A stretch of DNA of 64,000 nucleotides from Proteles cristata cristata (taxonomy: Eukaryota > Chordata > Mammalia > Carnivora > Hyaenidae): positions 62,001-126,000 of the forward strand of contig JAESUZ010003495.1 in assembly GCA_017311185.1 (NCBI GenBank), read 5' to 3'. A program made the translations under genes and the position numbers. The notes under the pieces were generated by a model, which saw only the letters and a list, made by a program, of their open reading frames with translations, was not told the DNA's origin and ran no database searches. Of this stretch, positions 11,831-23,057 are shown one piece after another; the first letter of the stretch is position 1; every line of letters begins with the position of its first letter.

Positions 11831-12539
11831 TGTCTATATGACGTGTGGGATATAAGCACATGTGTGGTGTGTGTGAGTACGTGTGTGACATGTGTGCAGG
11901 CTCTGCGGGCAAGCACTTGTGCAGACAGGCCTGCCCTTAACTCTTTGATGTTAGCACAGAGGCATCATGGTGCAGCTGGCCCTGTGTGCCGACAGTCTCG
12001 CTCTGAGAGCTAAATCCCAGGGTAGGAAAAAAGAAAGCACAGCTAGAGCACCACACCCTGGGGCCCCCCGGGGAAGGGTTTGAAGTGAAGGATGTTTAAC
12101 TGGGACACCACTAAGCTTCTGCCCGCCCCTCGGGCTATACTGCAGAACACGGGTCCTGTTTGTGGGAGTTCAGAAGCCACAGAAACAGGAGCTCATGACG
12201 CCGTCTGCAGAGGACTTCTGCCCGATCTGAGTCCCGCATTCAAGCCTCACCCTTGACACTCTCTAGTGATATGGACGCATGAATTAGGCCCCAAGCTTTG
12301 ACGTTTACAAAGCACACATAACAGCATGTTCTTTCTGGTATGAGAGTTTCATAAAATAACTGCACTGTGAGTTACTGCTTCCCACCCTCATCTTCATGGC
12401 AATGTGAGCTTTCTCCAGAATTGAGATTCTTTGGTTTTCGTCTGACTTTGGAAGTTTTTGGTACTCACCTCATACCTAAAAATACCCATCTCCACAGTAC
12501 TCCAAAGAACTGATTGCCAATTAATATGGCTGATGGCTC
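11831..12539. other. GT-rich tail, then unique sequence
   Basis: The satellite fades out by about 11900. After it comes mixed, partly GC-rich sequence ('ctggggccccccggggaagg' near 12058) with no recognised repeat or gene. Confidence 0.5.
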
Positions 12540-12625
12540 GCTCTCTCTTTTAAGTAGGCTTTATGTTCAGCACAGAGCCAGCATGGGACTTTAACTCACA
12601 ACCCTGAGATCAAGACCTGTGGCTT
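12540..12625 (-). mobile_element. Truncated old Can-SINE, antisense
   Basis: Only the tRNA-like head region remains ('gttcagcacagagccagcat', 'aaccctgagatcaagacctg'). The A-tail side and the terminal GGCGCCCC are gone. It has no clear target-site duplication. Confidence 0.7.
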
Positions 12626-12794
12626 GCTCTTATCTTTATTTTCTGCTTCTAGCACCTGTGGGTGGTGCTGTCAGGCTGAGGGACAGTAACTCCACTTCTT
12701 TCTGGAAGTGAGAAGAGAGGGGACATAAAGTCAGTAGGAAGGAGAAGAACATAAGTTCCCTGTGCTTTTGCTCTGCCATGGGACAGTATTCAAG
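12626..12794. other. Unique intergenic sequence
   Basis: Mixed sequence between repeat fragments, with nothing recognised. Confidence 0.4.
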
Positions 12795-13005
12795 TAATGG
12801 TTAATGGACTTTCAAGTTTCTGCCTATCAACTGCTGTGTGATCTTGGACAAATTCCTTAACTTCTCTGAGCCTCCGTGTTTTTAAATCTCTAAACTAGAG
12901 CTAATAGTAGTATTCCTTTCATAGGATTATCTGAGGATTAAATGAGCTAATGAATTATAAACTCTAGCACAGTGCCTGGCACAGAGTAAGCAGCAAATGT
13001 GCTTT
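12795..13005 (+). repeat. MIR, sense
   Basis: 'gctgtgtgatcttggacaaa', 'ttccttaacttctctgagcc' and 'agcacagtgcctggcacaga' are canonical MIR phrases in order, so the copy is nearly full length. Confidence 0.82.
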
Positions 13006-13039
13006 ACAAGATAATTCCCATGTCCCCTGGGTGGACTTC

Positions 13040-13165
13040 TATATACCCATATAGAAGTAGGCTCAGACAGGTAAGGCAATTTACCTATGATCACACAGCT
13101 AACAAGTGGTGGGCCTGCCTGTCTACCCAAGACTGTTTTGCTTACACACTGCTTGGCCACACTCT
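13040..13165 (-). repeat. MIR fragment, antisense
   Basis: 'aggctcagacaggtaaggca' and 'atcacacagctaacaagtgg' read as antisense MIR. It lies tail-to-tail with the preceding sense MIR, giving a natural inverted pair. Confidence 0.65.
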
Positions 13166-13489
13166 TGGCCTTCCGTTCCTACCACACCAAGCTCTCCACT
13201 CTCACAGCCTTCAGAGAACTTTCCATGGGAGACTGTGGAGTTCCATAGACACCGTCATCCTGAAAATAGTTTAGGAAGAAGCCTAGGAAGAAAGAAGAAA
13301 GGGCCACGGACTGGGAGAATGAGATTCTCTCTTTCAGTATGAGCTAGAAAGTGCCCTGCCCTGTATTTATAGATTGGTAGAATTCTACATGGTATTTTTG
13401 GGGTGGAAACTCTATACTGCATTTTCAAACAAACCTGTTAGCTAGATATCATGACCACCCTCACTCATAATGGAGCCAACTGTTTTTCA
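13166..13489. other. Unique intergenic sequence
   Basis: Mixed sequence with an A/G-rich patch near 13270-13310. No gene or repeat is recognised. Confidence 0.4.
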
Positions 13490-13592
13490 GGCCTTCATGC
13501 CTTTGTATAGACTGTTCCTTCTGAAAGGAACACCCTTTCCTCTCACTCTCAACCACCACGTCTAACACCCAATTTTCTTCTCCCATCCCACT

Positions 13593-13812
13593 CAAAAAAA
13601 ATTTTTTTAATGTTTTATTTATTTCTAGGAGAGAGAGAGACAGCGTGAGCAGGGGGCAGTCAGAGAGAGAGGGAGTCACAGACTGAAACAGGCTCCAGGC
13701 TCTGAGCTGGCAGTCAGCACAGAGCCCGACACGGGGCTCGAACCCACGAACCGCGAGATCATGACCTAAGCGAAAGTCGGATGCTTAACCAACTAAGCCA
13801 CCCAGGCGCCCC
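13593..13812 (-). mobile_element. Young felid-type Can-SINE inserted in the tail of an older one
   Basis: Near-consensus young copy: 'ttatttctaggagagag', 'gctcgaacccacgaaccgcg', 'gatcatgacctaagcgaaag' and terminal 'cccaggcgcccc'. It abuts the T-run (antisense A-tail) of the next SINE, so it appears to have used that tail as its target. Confidence 0.92.
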
Positions 13813-13997
13813 TTAAAATTTTTTTTAATGTTCATTTATTTTTGAGAGAGCAGAAATAGGAGACACAGAATCCAAAGCAGGCTCCAGGCTCTGAAGTGTC
13901 AGCACCGAGCCCGACGTGGGGCTCGAACTCATGAACCATGAGATCATGACCTGAGCTGCAGTCGGATGCCCAACTGACTGAGCCACCCAGGTGCCCC
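13813..13997 (-). mobile_element. Older Can-SINE, antisense
   Basis: 'ttcatttatttttgagagag', 'caggctccaggctctgaagt' and 'gagccacccaggtgcccc' mark a general Can-SINE lacking the CTAGGAGAG signature of the young subfamily. The duplication 'ctcccatcccact' at 13580-13592 and 13999-14011 flanks the pair, so this copy made the target-site duplication and the young copy came later. Confidence 0.9.
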
Positions 13998-14299
13998 GCT
14001 CCCATCCCACTTTGAATATATTTCTCTTACGGCATTTAGCACGTTGATCTAACTGCTTCTGCTTCTGTGATTGCGCGTGCCCAAGGACAGGTGCCCTGTT
14101 CCATTCACTGTTGTTTCCCCGACACCTGCCAGGGGCACCTGGTGAGAAAGCATCACCAGAACATGGCGCAGACCAGTCATTTGTTGATGCAACACATGCA
14201 GCGTTGGTGGCCGGCAGGAAGTACTTTGCTGATGCTCCTGGTATACAGCAGAAGGAGGCATAGGGTTAGGGGTATGTGTATATCACCAGCATCTGCACA

Positions 14300-14840
14300 G
14301 AAAATAGAAACCACTTGAAGTGTTATAGCAAAGGAAATTTAATACGGAGAGTTCTTTTCACAGGTGCCAGAGGATCTTAGAAGCCAAATAAGAAGAAAAG
14401 AAAAGCCAGAAATTGGCAGCAGATGGGAGCTGCCACTACCATGCATGGACTGGAGAGACAAAGACAGGAGGTGGGGGCGCCCAGAGTCCGAGAGCAGAGA
14501 CAGCTCAATGGAGGGCAGAACCAGAGAGGGTCTATCCTGAGGGGTGGGTGCCACCAAGGAGTCCCAGTGCAGGCTGGACGCTGAGAGCGTGGGGAGACAG
14601 AGGCTTCCTCTTCCACCTTCTAGTCTCTGGCCAGTCCCACCATTAGCCTATCCCAACTACAGGCACCTGGGGAGGGAGCTAGAATGTGTCTCCTGCAGGG
14701 TCAGTCCCCGCTAACATGGAGCAGAGCTTCGGGAGGATGGCAAACGGCTCAGAAGGGAGGAATGCTGCTTTGGAGGGGATTCAAGGCCAGGCTGAGAATG
14801 GGCTGAAGGACTGAAAGTCAAAGTCATATAAGCTCACTGG
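14300..14840. repeat. Possible LTR-like interspersed repeat
   Basis: 'tagaaaccacttgaagtgtt', 'ggaaatttaatacggagagt', 'cagaaattggcagcagatgg' and the GA-rich middle resemble a mammalian LTR-class repeat I have seen in this layout but cannot name. No retroviral coding sequence adjoins it. Confidence 0.35.
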
Positions 14841-14864
14841 TTTTAGGGCAGGTTGGTGGGTTAG

Positions 14865-15430
14865 TTATCTATTGCTGTGTAACAAATGACCACAGGTTTA
14901 GTGACATAAAACAATATACATCTATTATCTCTAGTTTCTATGGGTCAGGAGTTGGGGCGTGACTGAACTGAGTTCTTGTTCAGGGTCTCAAGAGGCTGCA
15001 TTCTGCCTTTTATGTGGAGGCTCAACCGGGGGAATGTTCGCCTCAAAGCTCACTCAGACTGTTGGTAGAATCCACTTCTTTGTGACTGTACAATTTAGGG
15101 ACCAGTGTTTTGCTAGTCGTCAGCTGGAGGCCATCCTTAAATCCTAGAGCTGCCCTTGGTTCATAGCTAAACTGACTTCTCTAACATGTCCGCATACTTC
15201 ATTGAGCCCCTCAGGAGAATCTCTGGCTCCAGTCTGCTAAGAGGGAGTCCAAGCTCACATAACTGAATCACACGCATGACATCCCATCATCTTCGCCACA
15301 TTCTATTGGTTAGGAGCAAGTCCCAGGCCATGCCTGTACTCAGGGAAAGGGAATATTACACAAAGGCATGAGCACTAGAAGTCGGACCTCTGGGGACCCA
15401 CTGGGGGCACCTAGAATCCACCTGTGACAG
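14865..15430 (+). repeat. Mammalian interspersed repeat, LTR-like
   Basis: It starts 'ttagttatctattgctgtgt' and 'aacaaatgaccacaggttta', continues 'gggtcaggagttggggcgtg' and 'attctattggttaggagcaa', and ends near 'ccacctgtgaca'. This order is a widespread mammalian repeat of LTR type. I leave the subfamily unnamed. There is no internal retroviral region. Confidence 0.6.
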
Positions 15431-15689
15431 CACATCTCATACTGTAGCTTTGTGTACCTTGGTTCTGCTTTTTTTCCTGCAGGTTTGAATTTTCCAGAGT
15501 ACTCACTACAGAGTAAAATGAGAGGAACAGTCTTGTGAATCTTTTACTGTCTGGCTCAGAAAATTAACATTAACATCCACAGACATTGCAATTAGTAAAA
15601 GCTTGGAGATACCATAAAAATTTGCTAGTGCAAATCCCATGCCAAGTTGACTTTAGCTTTTAATTTGGGCTATCCAAATACATCTTAAA
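15431..15689. other. Unique intergenic sequence
   Basis: AT-leaning mixed sequence with nothing recognised. Confidence 0.4.
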
Positions 15690-16200
15690 AGCTTTCATAT
15701 TTTGCACACCCTTTGGCCAACAAATTTCAATTCTAGGAAATTATTCAAAGACAAGTATCATGGATGTGTGCAAAGATTTAGTTACAAGAATTGTTAACCA
15801 CAGCATTGCTTGTCATTGCAAAACAAAAACGCTAAACTGAAAACAACCTATTATATTACAATAGGGAATTATTTTGATAAAGCTGAAATGCATTCATGTA
15901 TGCATAATGTCTTTGAATATCATATAGGAGAATATTGAAATACATGGAGAGATGTTTAGTATATAATGCTGAAAAGGGGGAAACAGTGCATACAATAGTA
16001 CCTATAATGTGATCCCATTTTGCCTTTGCTTTGTTCTGTTTTAGCATATATAGACATGGATAAATGACTGGGAAAATTGACACCAAATTGTAACAATGAA
16101 ATCTTCGGGAGATTAGATGTGATCTGTATTTTGCCTTATTATATTTTTTAAATTTTCTACCATATATGTCTATTACTTTTATAATGAGAAAAATGTTCAT
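15690..16200 (+). mobile_element. L1M 3' end, sense
   Basis: 'tttggccaacaaatttcaat', 'tctaggaaattattcaaaga', 'ccacagcattgcttgtcatt', 'gtgatcccattttgcctttg' and 'attacttttataatgag' match the order of an old L1M ORF2 end and 3' UTR. Every frame is broken. The 114-codon frame on the minus strand across it is antisense noise. Confidence 0.75.
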
Positions 16201-16289
16201 TTTAAATATCTAAGTTTTCATCATCAAATATTAGGAACAAAGGGTATATTGAAAGCCATCTCAAAAATTACTACTTTGCAGCTCAGTAT

Positions 16290-16420
16290 TAGAGAGAACT
16301 TTGGGTCATGGCCCTCCTAGTTGGAGTTGGTAGCTCTGTTACCTCAAGCAAATCACTTAATCTCACTAACCTTGAAAGGAAAGTGCTTGCTAAATTATAA
16401 AGGGTAAGGAAGTATTTTTC
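16290..16420 (+). repeat. MIR fragment, sense
   Basis: 'ctctgttacctcaagcaaat' and 'cacttaatctcactaacctt' resemble the MIR core. It is diverged. Confidence 0.5.
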
Positions 16421-16959
16421 CCTTTGACAAACTAAATAAGATACATCATACACAGAGAGATAGGAGGAAAGATCTTTGTGGTTAAAGATGGCATTGAATG
16501 TTATTCTGTGGAGGGATTTTCTCCAAAACATCAGACTCAATTATAATCTCACTGGATGTTTGAGTTCACTATGTCTGAGCATATGTGTCATTTCGTGTTA
16601 ACTCCCTCCATGGTCTTGAGGATGTCAGTTGCCTCTCTGGCCTCAGTTTCCTATCAAAAGCTTGTAAGGGAAGCATTATTATTAGGTGTACACATTTTCT
16701 ACCAGGACTGTTCTTACGAAGAAACTGAGGATCTCGAAGGCTTTGTCCAGTTGAATATTCTATGACTTGGGAAGAGAGCTTTCACTGGTAGAGCATAAGC
16801 AAAGGAAGACAATCAAAATGGGGGGGAAAGAGTCAGGGCTTTCCACTTCGAGGACATTGCTATCCCAGCTGTTTACTTTCCTGAGAGAGGAAAGATTGAA
16901 GGCGACATAATAAACCTTCCAAAATCCTGCCACATTGGAGTGAATGGTGGCATCTGAGA
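16421..16959. other. Unique intergenic sequence
   Basis: Mixed sequence that may contain further worn MIR pieces near 16630-16740 ('gcctctctggcctcagtttc', 'gaagaaactgagg'). No gene is recognised. Confidence 0.4.
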
Positions 16960-17180
16960 ATAAAAAGGATGTGGGCTCTGGCATCAGACTGACCTGGGTA
17001 TGATCCACATCCTGACTTGGATGTAACACCTGTCTGACGTTCGCAAATTTTTCGTCTTTCTGAGCCTTGTCTCTTTATCTGTACATCTCATGACTCTTAC
17101 CTTAACATGGTTCGGGGAGAGTTAGGACCTAGTAAAGTGACTGACACTTAGTAGATGTTCAGTAACCTGTAACTTTAATT
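16960..17180 (+). repeat. MIR, sense
   Basis: 'tgggctctggcatcagactg', 'acctgggtatgatccacatc', 'tgtctctttatctgtacatc' and 'ttagtagatgttcagtaacc' follow MIR order from head to tail. Confidence 0.75.
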
Positions 17181-18250
17181 ATTATTTGCAGTTCATTGGA
17201 ATAAAGCAATCTGAGAACATTCTTCATTTAATCTAGTTTTTCATTTCTCCTGAGTCAACAGGATGACATCACCATCTAGGATGTAAGCTTGTCATGGTCC
17301 AACTATCTTTTGGTGATATCCATGTTTTTCAGGTCAGCTATTTAGTCACTGACTGCACTCAAGTATTCAACCATCAAATTCCTAATCTGGGAAGAAAGAG
17401 CATGTTAAAATACCATGTGGCTCTAAAGCAATTCCAATAGGCAAAAGTCTATTTCTGTCCACTTAAAGATGTTTTCTGGAGCTCTCAACGATCTTCCCAT
17501 TTGAGCCTTCTCACAAATATTCAGATGCGAAAATTCCAAACCTGTGGCCATGAACATTAAACAGTGAATCAAATTCTGCCTCCATTTCTTTTCCCAAAGC
17601 TGTGAATCGAGTGGAGAACTATGACAGAAAGTTGTAGTTAGTGGCCTAAGGTATAAAGACAGAATATGATGTCACTTTCACTGGCACATGAAATTGTTAT
17701 GTGTTTTACCATGTTACCTACACCCAAAAGTGGTTTGTCTACCATGAGATAAGAACAGTTGTCTTTAGAGGGGAACATTCAGGATCTCCTGGTTGCTTGG
17801 GGCCAGGATTACTACAACAGCTTTCTGTCCTGTCCCTTAGCTGGCTATTCCCAATGGTCAGGTTTCAAAGGGACAGCTGGGCACCCAGCCCCCCGTGGCA
17901 CTGAAATATGTGGGAATCTTGGTATGCTGCTGCCATGAGTGGAAAGGAGAAAAGACCCTGACATATGTTATTAAATCACCTTTGGCACTTTGTGTTGGAG
18001 CTTGTGTTGAAATATTTGAGGAGCACTTTCTAGAAGTGCTTACATTTCATAATGGGTAGATCTTGCAAGCTAAGGGTTTTGGCCTGAGTTTTTCTTTAGA
18101 AAAACTAAGTTAAAGATTTTTCCTTCTGTAAAAGATTTAACTTGATACATTTCCTAAATACCAGGGCTATTTCTGCCAAGAAAGGTTTTTTTTTTTTTTT
18201 TTTAAGTATGGAGAAATGTGGAAAAGATCCTCTTTAAGTTATAATAAGAG
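17181..18250. other. Unique intergenic sequence
   Basis: No repeat family recognised. A T-run lies at about 18186-18203. The frame 17701-17904 plus (67 codons) is not recognisable as any family. Confidence 0.45.
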
Positions 18251-18274
18251 TGATTTACTTTTTTAAAAAAAATT

Positions 18275-18468
18275 TTAAGTCTATTTTTGAGAAAGACAGA
18301 GAGCGAGTGGAGGAGGGGCAGAGAGTGAGGGAGACACAGAATCTGAAGCAGACTCCAGGCTCTGAGCTGTCAGCACAGAGCCTGATACAGGGTTTGAACT
18401 CACAAACCATGAGATCATGAACTGAGCCAACGTCAGATGCTTAACCGACTGAGCCACCGAGGCACCCC
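18275..18468 (-). mobile_element. Can-SINE, antisense
   Basis: GA-rich tail side, 'caggctctgagctgtcagca', 'gatcatgaactgagccaacg' and terminal 'gagccaccgaggcacccc'. The flanks 'atttacttttttaaaaaaaa' at about 18252 and 18474 form a long target-site duplication. Confidence 0.9.
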
Positions 18469-18484
18469 AATGTAATTTACTTTT

Positions 18485-18740
18485 TTAAAAAAAATTATTC
18501 ACTTGTTTCCTTTTCTTATAAAAGTAATACATACTTATGTTAAGAATTTATTTTCACACACTTCCTGAGGAAATAAAATAGAAAAAGTCCTCTCTTCATC
18601 CCTACCTGACTTCAGATCCACTCATCTACCTCCCCAGAGGTCATCTCTGTTAAAGCTGGATATGTACCCACCAGCAGTTTGGGGGCTTACATACCATGCA
18701 AGCAAATAATACCATTGTATTATATGTGATATAATACACT
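18485..18740 (-). mobile_element. L1M 3'-UTR fragment, antisense
   Basis: 'ttataaaagtaatacatact' followed by 'cctccccagaggtcatctct' resembles the antisense end of an old L1M 3' UTR. It precedes the large antisense L1 and may be a separate older copy. Confidence 0.5.
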
Positions 18741-20559
18741 GTTTTTTTTTTAAACTAAACTTCTCATTTGAGATAATTATAGATTCATGTTCAGTTATAG
18801 GAAATAATACTGGGAGATCCTACATACCCTTTACCTAGTTTCCCCTTATGGTAACATCTTGCAAAACTGTACCACAGCCAGGATATTGACAGTCATACAG
18901 TTCTGTGAAGGGACAGGACATTTCCATATCCACAAGAATCCCTAATGTGCCCCTTTTATAGCTACATTCACTTCCTTTCACATTAACCCCAGGAGCCACT
19001 GCATTTTCCATCTGTACAATTTTGTCATTTCAAAAGTGTCATATAAATGTAATCATAGAATATGTAATATTTGGGGATTGGCTTTTGTTTTTTTCACTCA
19101 GCATAATTCCCTGGAAATTCATCCATGTATCAGTACATTGACCTTTTTTATTGCTGAATGGTGTTCCATGGTATGGTTCTTCCACAGTTGGCTAAATTAC
19201 CTGTTGGAGGACATCTGAGTTTGGGGTCTTTACAAATAAAATTCCTATAAACATTCTTGTACACATTTCTGTGTGAACACAAGTTTTCACTTCTCTGGGA
19301 TAAATGCCCAGAAGTGCCTACGATTGCTAGATCATATGGTAGTTACATGTTTATTTTTTTTTAAGAAACTGCCGAACTATTTTTTCGAGTGGCTATCCTG
19401 TTTTATGTTTCCACCAGCAGTGCATGAGTGATCCAGTTTCTCCACGTCCTCACAAGCATTTGCTGTTTCACTATTTTTTACTTTCTTCATTCTGTTAGGT
19501 ATGTAGTAATATCTCACTATAGTCTAAATTTGCATTCCCCTATTGGTGAGTGACGACGAAGATCCTTGTATGTGCTTGCTTCTCATCTGTAGATCCTCTT
19601 CAGTAAAATGTCTCTTCACATCTTTTGGCCATTTTCTAAGTAGGTTGCTGTTTCACTGTTATGTTTTGAGATTCATGATATATTCTAGATGCTAAATGTT
19701 GGATGTGCAGTTTGCAAATATTTTTCTCCCAATCTTTATTTTGTCTTTTTATTTTCTTAATGGGTTTTTCATAGAGTGAAGTTTTTAATTTTAGTGAAAT
19801 CCAGTTTATCAATTTTTCCTTTTTTTGGTGTTAAATCTAAGAATTCTGCCTAACCCTAGAGCCCAATGATTTTCTCTTACTATATTCTAAAAGCTTTATA
19901 ATTTTTGTTCTGTGTTTATCTGTGATCCATTTTGAAGAATTAATTTCTGTAAGAGGCAACTTAGGTCAAGAGTTACCCCCAGCCCTCCCCCACCACCCCT
20001 GCCATGATGTCCAATTGCTCTGGCTCTATTTGTTGAAAAGGCTTTTTTTTTTTTTTTTTGCCTCCATTGACTTGCTCGTGCACTTTTGTCAAAAATCAGC
20101 TGGAGATCCATTTCTGGGTTCTCTGTTCTGTCCATTTATTTATGTGGCTAATCTGTATGCCAGTACCATACATTCCTTGTTATTGTAGCTATATAGTAAG
20201 TCTTGAAATAAGTAGGCTGATTCCTTTCATTATATTATTCTTTTCATAATTGTTTTAGCAATTCTACTTCCTTTGCCTTACCATATAAATCTTTGAATAA
20301 CTTCGTCTATGCTTACAAAAAATCTTGCTGACGTTTGGATAGGAATTGCATTAAACCTGCCTATCAGTTTGGGGAAAACTGACATCTTTACCATACTGAG
20401 TCTTTCAGTCTCTGAATACAGTATATCTCTCCATTTATTAGGATTGTCTTTGATTTCTTTTATTGGCATTTTGTAGTTTTCATCATACAAGTCTTACACG
20501 TTTTGTTAGATTTAAGCTAAGTATTCATATTTTTGTGATTGTAGGTAGCATTATATTAT
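18741..20559 (-). mobile_element. Outer L1M, antisense, part 1: 3' UTR and ORF2 C-terminus
   Basis: 'gataattatagattcatgtt' and 'taccctttacctagtttccc' open the 3' UTR. The ORF2 region follows ('gttcttccacagttggctaa', 'tgtccaattgctctggctct', 'tttggggaaaactgacatct'). It stops at 'gtgattgtaggtagcatta', where the inner L1 enters, and resumes at 22197. The copy is decayed, with a T-run at about 20043-20059. Confidence 0.82.
20278..20490 (-). pseudogene. L1 ORF2 fragment (reverse transcriptase-region remnant)
   Basis: A 70-codon open frame on the minus strand contains KEIKDNPNKWRDI, RLSMVKMSVFPKLIGRFNAI and FFVSIDEVIQRFIW. These fit the conserved L1 ORF2 stretch downstream of the catalytic reverse-transcriptase motifs. 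It is a chance surviving window in a dead element; the frame is closed on both sides. The full ORF2 is about 1,275 residues, so this is about 5% of it. Confidence 0.8.
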
Positions 20560-20722
20560 ATATTTTATATTATATTTTTGAGAATTTTCCAGCTGTATTG
20601 AAATATAATTGACATAAACATTGTTTAAGGTGTACAGTGTGATGATTTGATACATGCATATGCTGCAATGTGATTCCCACAGTCAGGTTAGTTAACACAT
20701 CCGTCATCTCACATAATTGCAG

Positions 20723-20723
<1 letters not shown>

Positions 20724-20766
<43 letters not shown>
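20724..20766. repeat. (GT)n microsatellite in L1 3' UTR
   Basis: An uninterrupted GT array of about 43 bp lies where L1MA-type 3' UTRs carry a short T/GT-rich stretch, so it probably expanded from that seed. Confidence 0.95.
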
Positions 20767-20768
<2 letters not shown>

Positions 20769-21151
20769 CAAGAACATTTAAAGTCTACAATCTTAGCAAC
20801 TTTCAAGCATCTAATACAGTAATGTTAACTTTAGTTACCACGCTGTATATTAGATCCCCAGAACTCATTCCAGTTATGAGTCCTTTCAGTTAGATCCAAT
20901 TCTAGTTTTATTATAACTAGAAGTTTGTATACTTTGACCAACATCTGCCCATTTCTCCAACCTTCCCCAGCCACTGGTAACCATCATTCCACTCTCCATT
21001 TTTTTGAGTTCAGTTTTTTTTAGATTCCACATATAAGCAAGATCATACAGTATTCGTCTTTGTCTTTTTTTACTTAGCATGATGCCCTCAAGGTTCATTC
21101 ATTCATGTTGTCGCAAAAGACAGGATTTGCTTTATTCTCATTGCTGAATAA

Positions 21152-21152
<1 letters not shown>

Positions 21153-21197
<45 letters not shown>
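21153..21197. repeat. (AC)n microsatellite in L1 3' UTR
   Basis: An uninterrupted AC array of about 45 bp. It replaces the 'tattccattgtgtatatata' type sequence expected at this point of an antisense L1MA, so it grew inside the element. Confidence 0.95.
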
Positions 21198-21199
<2 letters not shown>

Positions 21200-22196
21200 T
21201 CTTTATTCATTCATCCATTGATGGACACTTGGGTTGTTTTCGTGTCTTAGCTATTGTGAATAATGCTGCAATGAACATGGTGGGGGGAGTGCAGATATCT
21301 CTTCAAAATAGTGACTTCATTTTCTTTGAATAAGTAACCAGAAGTGGGATTGCTAGATCATATGGTAGTTCTACTTTTAATTTCCTGAAGAACCTCCATA
21401 CAGTTTTCCACAGCGACTATACCAATTTACATTCCTACCAACAGTACACAAGAGCTACATTTTCTCTATGTCCTTCCTAACATTAGTTATTTCTTTTTGA
21501 TAATAGCCTTTCTAACAGGCATGAGGTGATACCTCACTGTAGTTTTGATTTGCGTTTTCCAGCTGATTAGTAATGTTGAACATCTTTTCACGTACCTGAT
21601 GGCCATTTGTATGTCTTCTTTGGAAATATCTATTCAAGTCCTCTGCCCAATTTTTAATTGGATTATTTGGGGGTTTTGGTATTAAATTGTAGGAGTTCTT
21701 TATACATTTTAGATATTAACTCATAATCTGATGCATGGTTTACAAATGTTTTCTCCTGTACTGTAGGTTGCCTCCTCATTTTGTTGACTGTTTCTTTTGT
21801 TGTGCAAAAGCTTTTTAGTTTGCTGAAGTTTTACATGTTTATTTTTGCTTTTGTTGCTTCTGCTTTGGGTGTCATATCCAAAAAACCATTGCCAAATCCA
21901 ATGCCAAAGAGACTTTTTACCCTATATCTTCTACTACGTGTTTTACAGCTTCAGGTCTTACATTTAAATCTTTAATCTGGTTTGAGTTAATTTTGTGAAT
22001 GGTGTAAGATAGGGATCCAGTTTCATTCTATTGCATGTGAATATCCAGTTTTTCCAGCACCATTATTGAAAAGACTCTTCCTTCCCCACTGAATATTCTT
22101 AGCCCCCTTGTCAAGTATTTGTTGACTGAATACACTTGGATTTACTTCTGTGCTCTAGATTCTGTCCATTGGTCCATGTGTATGCTTTTATACCAG

Positions 22197-23057
22197 TTGT
22201 AAATGGCATTTAGTTTCAATTTTGGTGTTCATAGGTTGATTAATAATAGAGAGAAATAAAATAGGTTTTATATGTTTACCCTTAAGCATCTTTTGTATGT
22301 TTATCTGCATTCTTGCTGAACCCACTTATTCACTCTAGGCAGTCTTTGTAGATTCCTTGGTATTTTCTATATAGAAAATCATGTCATCTGAAATTAGGGA
22401 CAATTTCATTTCTTCCTCTCTGATCTGTATGCCTTTTATTTCCTTCTTTGACTTATTACACTGGCTAGTACTTCCGGTACTATACTGAAAAAGAGTGGCA
22501 AGGGTATACATCTTTGCCTTGTTTCAGTTTTTCATCATCAACCACAATGCCAACTGTTAAGTTTTTTGTAGATGTTCTATATCAAGTTGAGGAAATTCCT
22601 CATACTCCTATTTTTCAGAGAGTTTTTATCATGTATGAGTATTGAATTTTGTCAAATGCTTTTTCTCTATCAATTTTTCACACCGTGAGATCATGACCTG
22701 AATGAAGTTGGCCACTTAACTGACAGGGCCACCCAGGCGCCCCTAAAATGACAAATTTAATTTCTTTAACAGAGAGCCATTCAGATTCTCTGTTTAATAT
22801 TGGGCGAGTTGTAATAGTCTATATTTTTGAAGAAATTGCCCATTTCATGGAAGTTAAATTTAAATGTGTAGAGGTATTTGTAGTATTGTGTTATTATCTT
22901 TTGATGCTTATAGGGTTTTTAGTGATATCCCCTTTTTCATTCCTGATAATTGTTTTTTAGTTTCCAACTGTTTGGTTATTTTTATTATCTTCCTATTATA
23001 GATTTCCACATTAATTCCATTATTGTTAGAGAATATATTTTGTATGATATACCTGGT
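22197..23057 (-). mobile_element. Outer L1M, antisense, part 2: further ORF2 sequence
   Basis: ORF2 resumes after the inner L1: 'ttgctgaacccacttattca', 'agaaaatcatgtcatctgaa', 'tatgccttttatttccttct' and 'ttttgtagatgttctatatc'. A Can-SINE head fragment interrupts it at about 22.7 kb. It then continues with 'gtgatatccccttttt' and 'ttaattccattattgttaga'. All frames are broken. Confidence 0.78.
22677..22743 (-). mobile_element. Can-SINE head fragment, antisense
   Basis: Only the 5' head survives: 'cgtgagatcatgacctgaat' through 'gggccacccaggcgcccc'. It lies within L1 ORF2. The missing A-tail side suggests a later deletion that also removed some L1. Confidence 0.82.

Larger units (their letters stand above)
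13490..14145 (+). repeat. L2 3'-end relic interrupted by two Can-SINEs
   Basis: The left part ('actgttccttctgaaaggaa', 'caccctttcctctcactctc') and the right part ('ttctcttacggcatttagca', 'ttccattcactgttgtttcc') together match the order of a LINE-2 3' end. Two adjacent Can-SINEs (13593-13997) split it. It is ancient and non-coding. Confidence 0.6.
20560..22196 (-). mobile_element. Inner L1 (L1MA-like), antisense, nested in the outer L1M
   Basis: 'ccagctgtattgaaatataa', 'tagatccccagaactcattc', 'ccactggtaaccatcattcc', 'gtgaataatgctgcaatgaa', 'ttctaacaggcatgaggtga' and 'gtgtcatatccaaaaaacca' are in L1MA-type order, distinct from the outer copy. Its minus-strand frame at 20886-21098 contains DLAYMWNLKK, like the ORF2 C-terminal end. 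Similar outer-L1 sequence lies on both sides ('attgtaggtagcattat' and 'gttgtaaatggcattta'), consistent with a worn target duplication. It is truncated at its 5' side. Confidence 0.78.

Noticed and set aside
10504..12013. Overlapping cysteine/valine/methionine-rich frames up to 126 codons
   Set aside because: They translate the GT-rich satellite and minisatellite. No non-repetitive protein sequence is present.
13825..14010. Frame reading GTWVAQSV-type sequence (also near 45.6, 46.3, 51.4 and 60.5 kb)
   Set aside because: This recurring peptide is Can-SINE translation and appears wherever such a SINE lies.
14300..15430. Endogenous retrovirus
   Set aside because: Adjacent LTR-like repeats differ from one another and no gag, pol or env remnant lies between or beside them.
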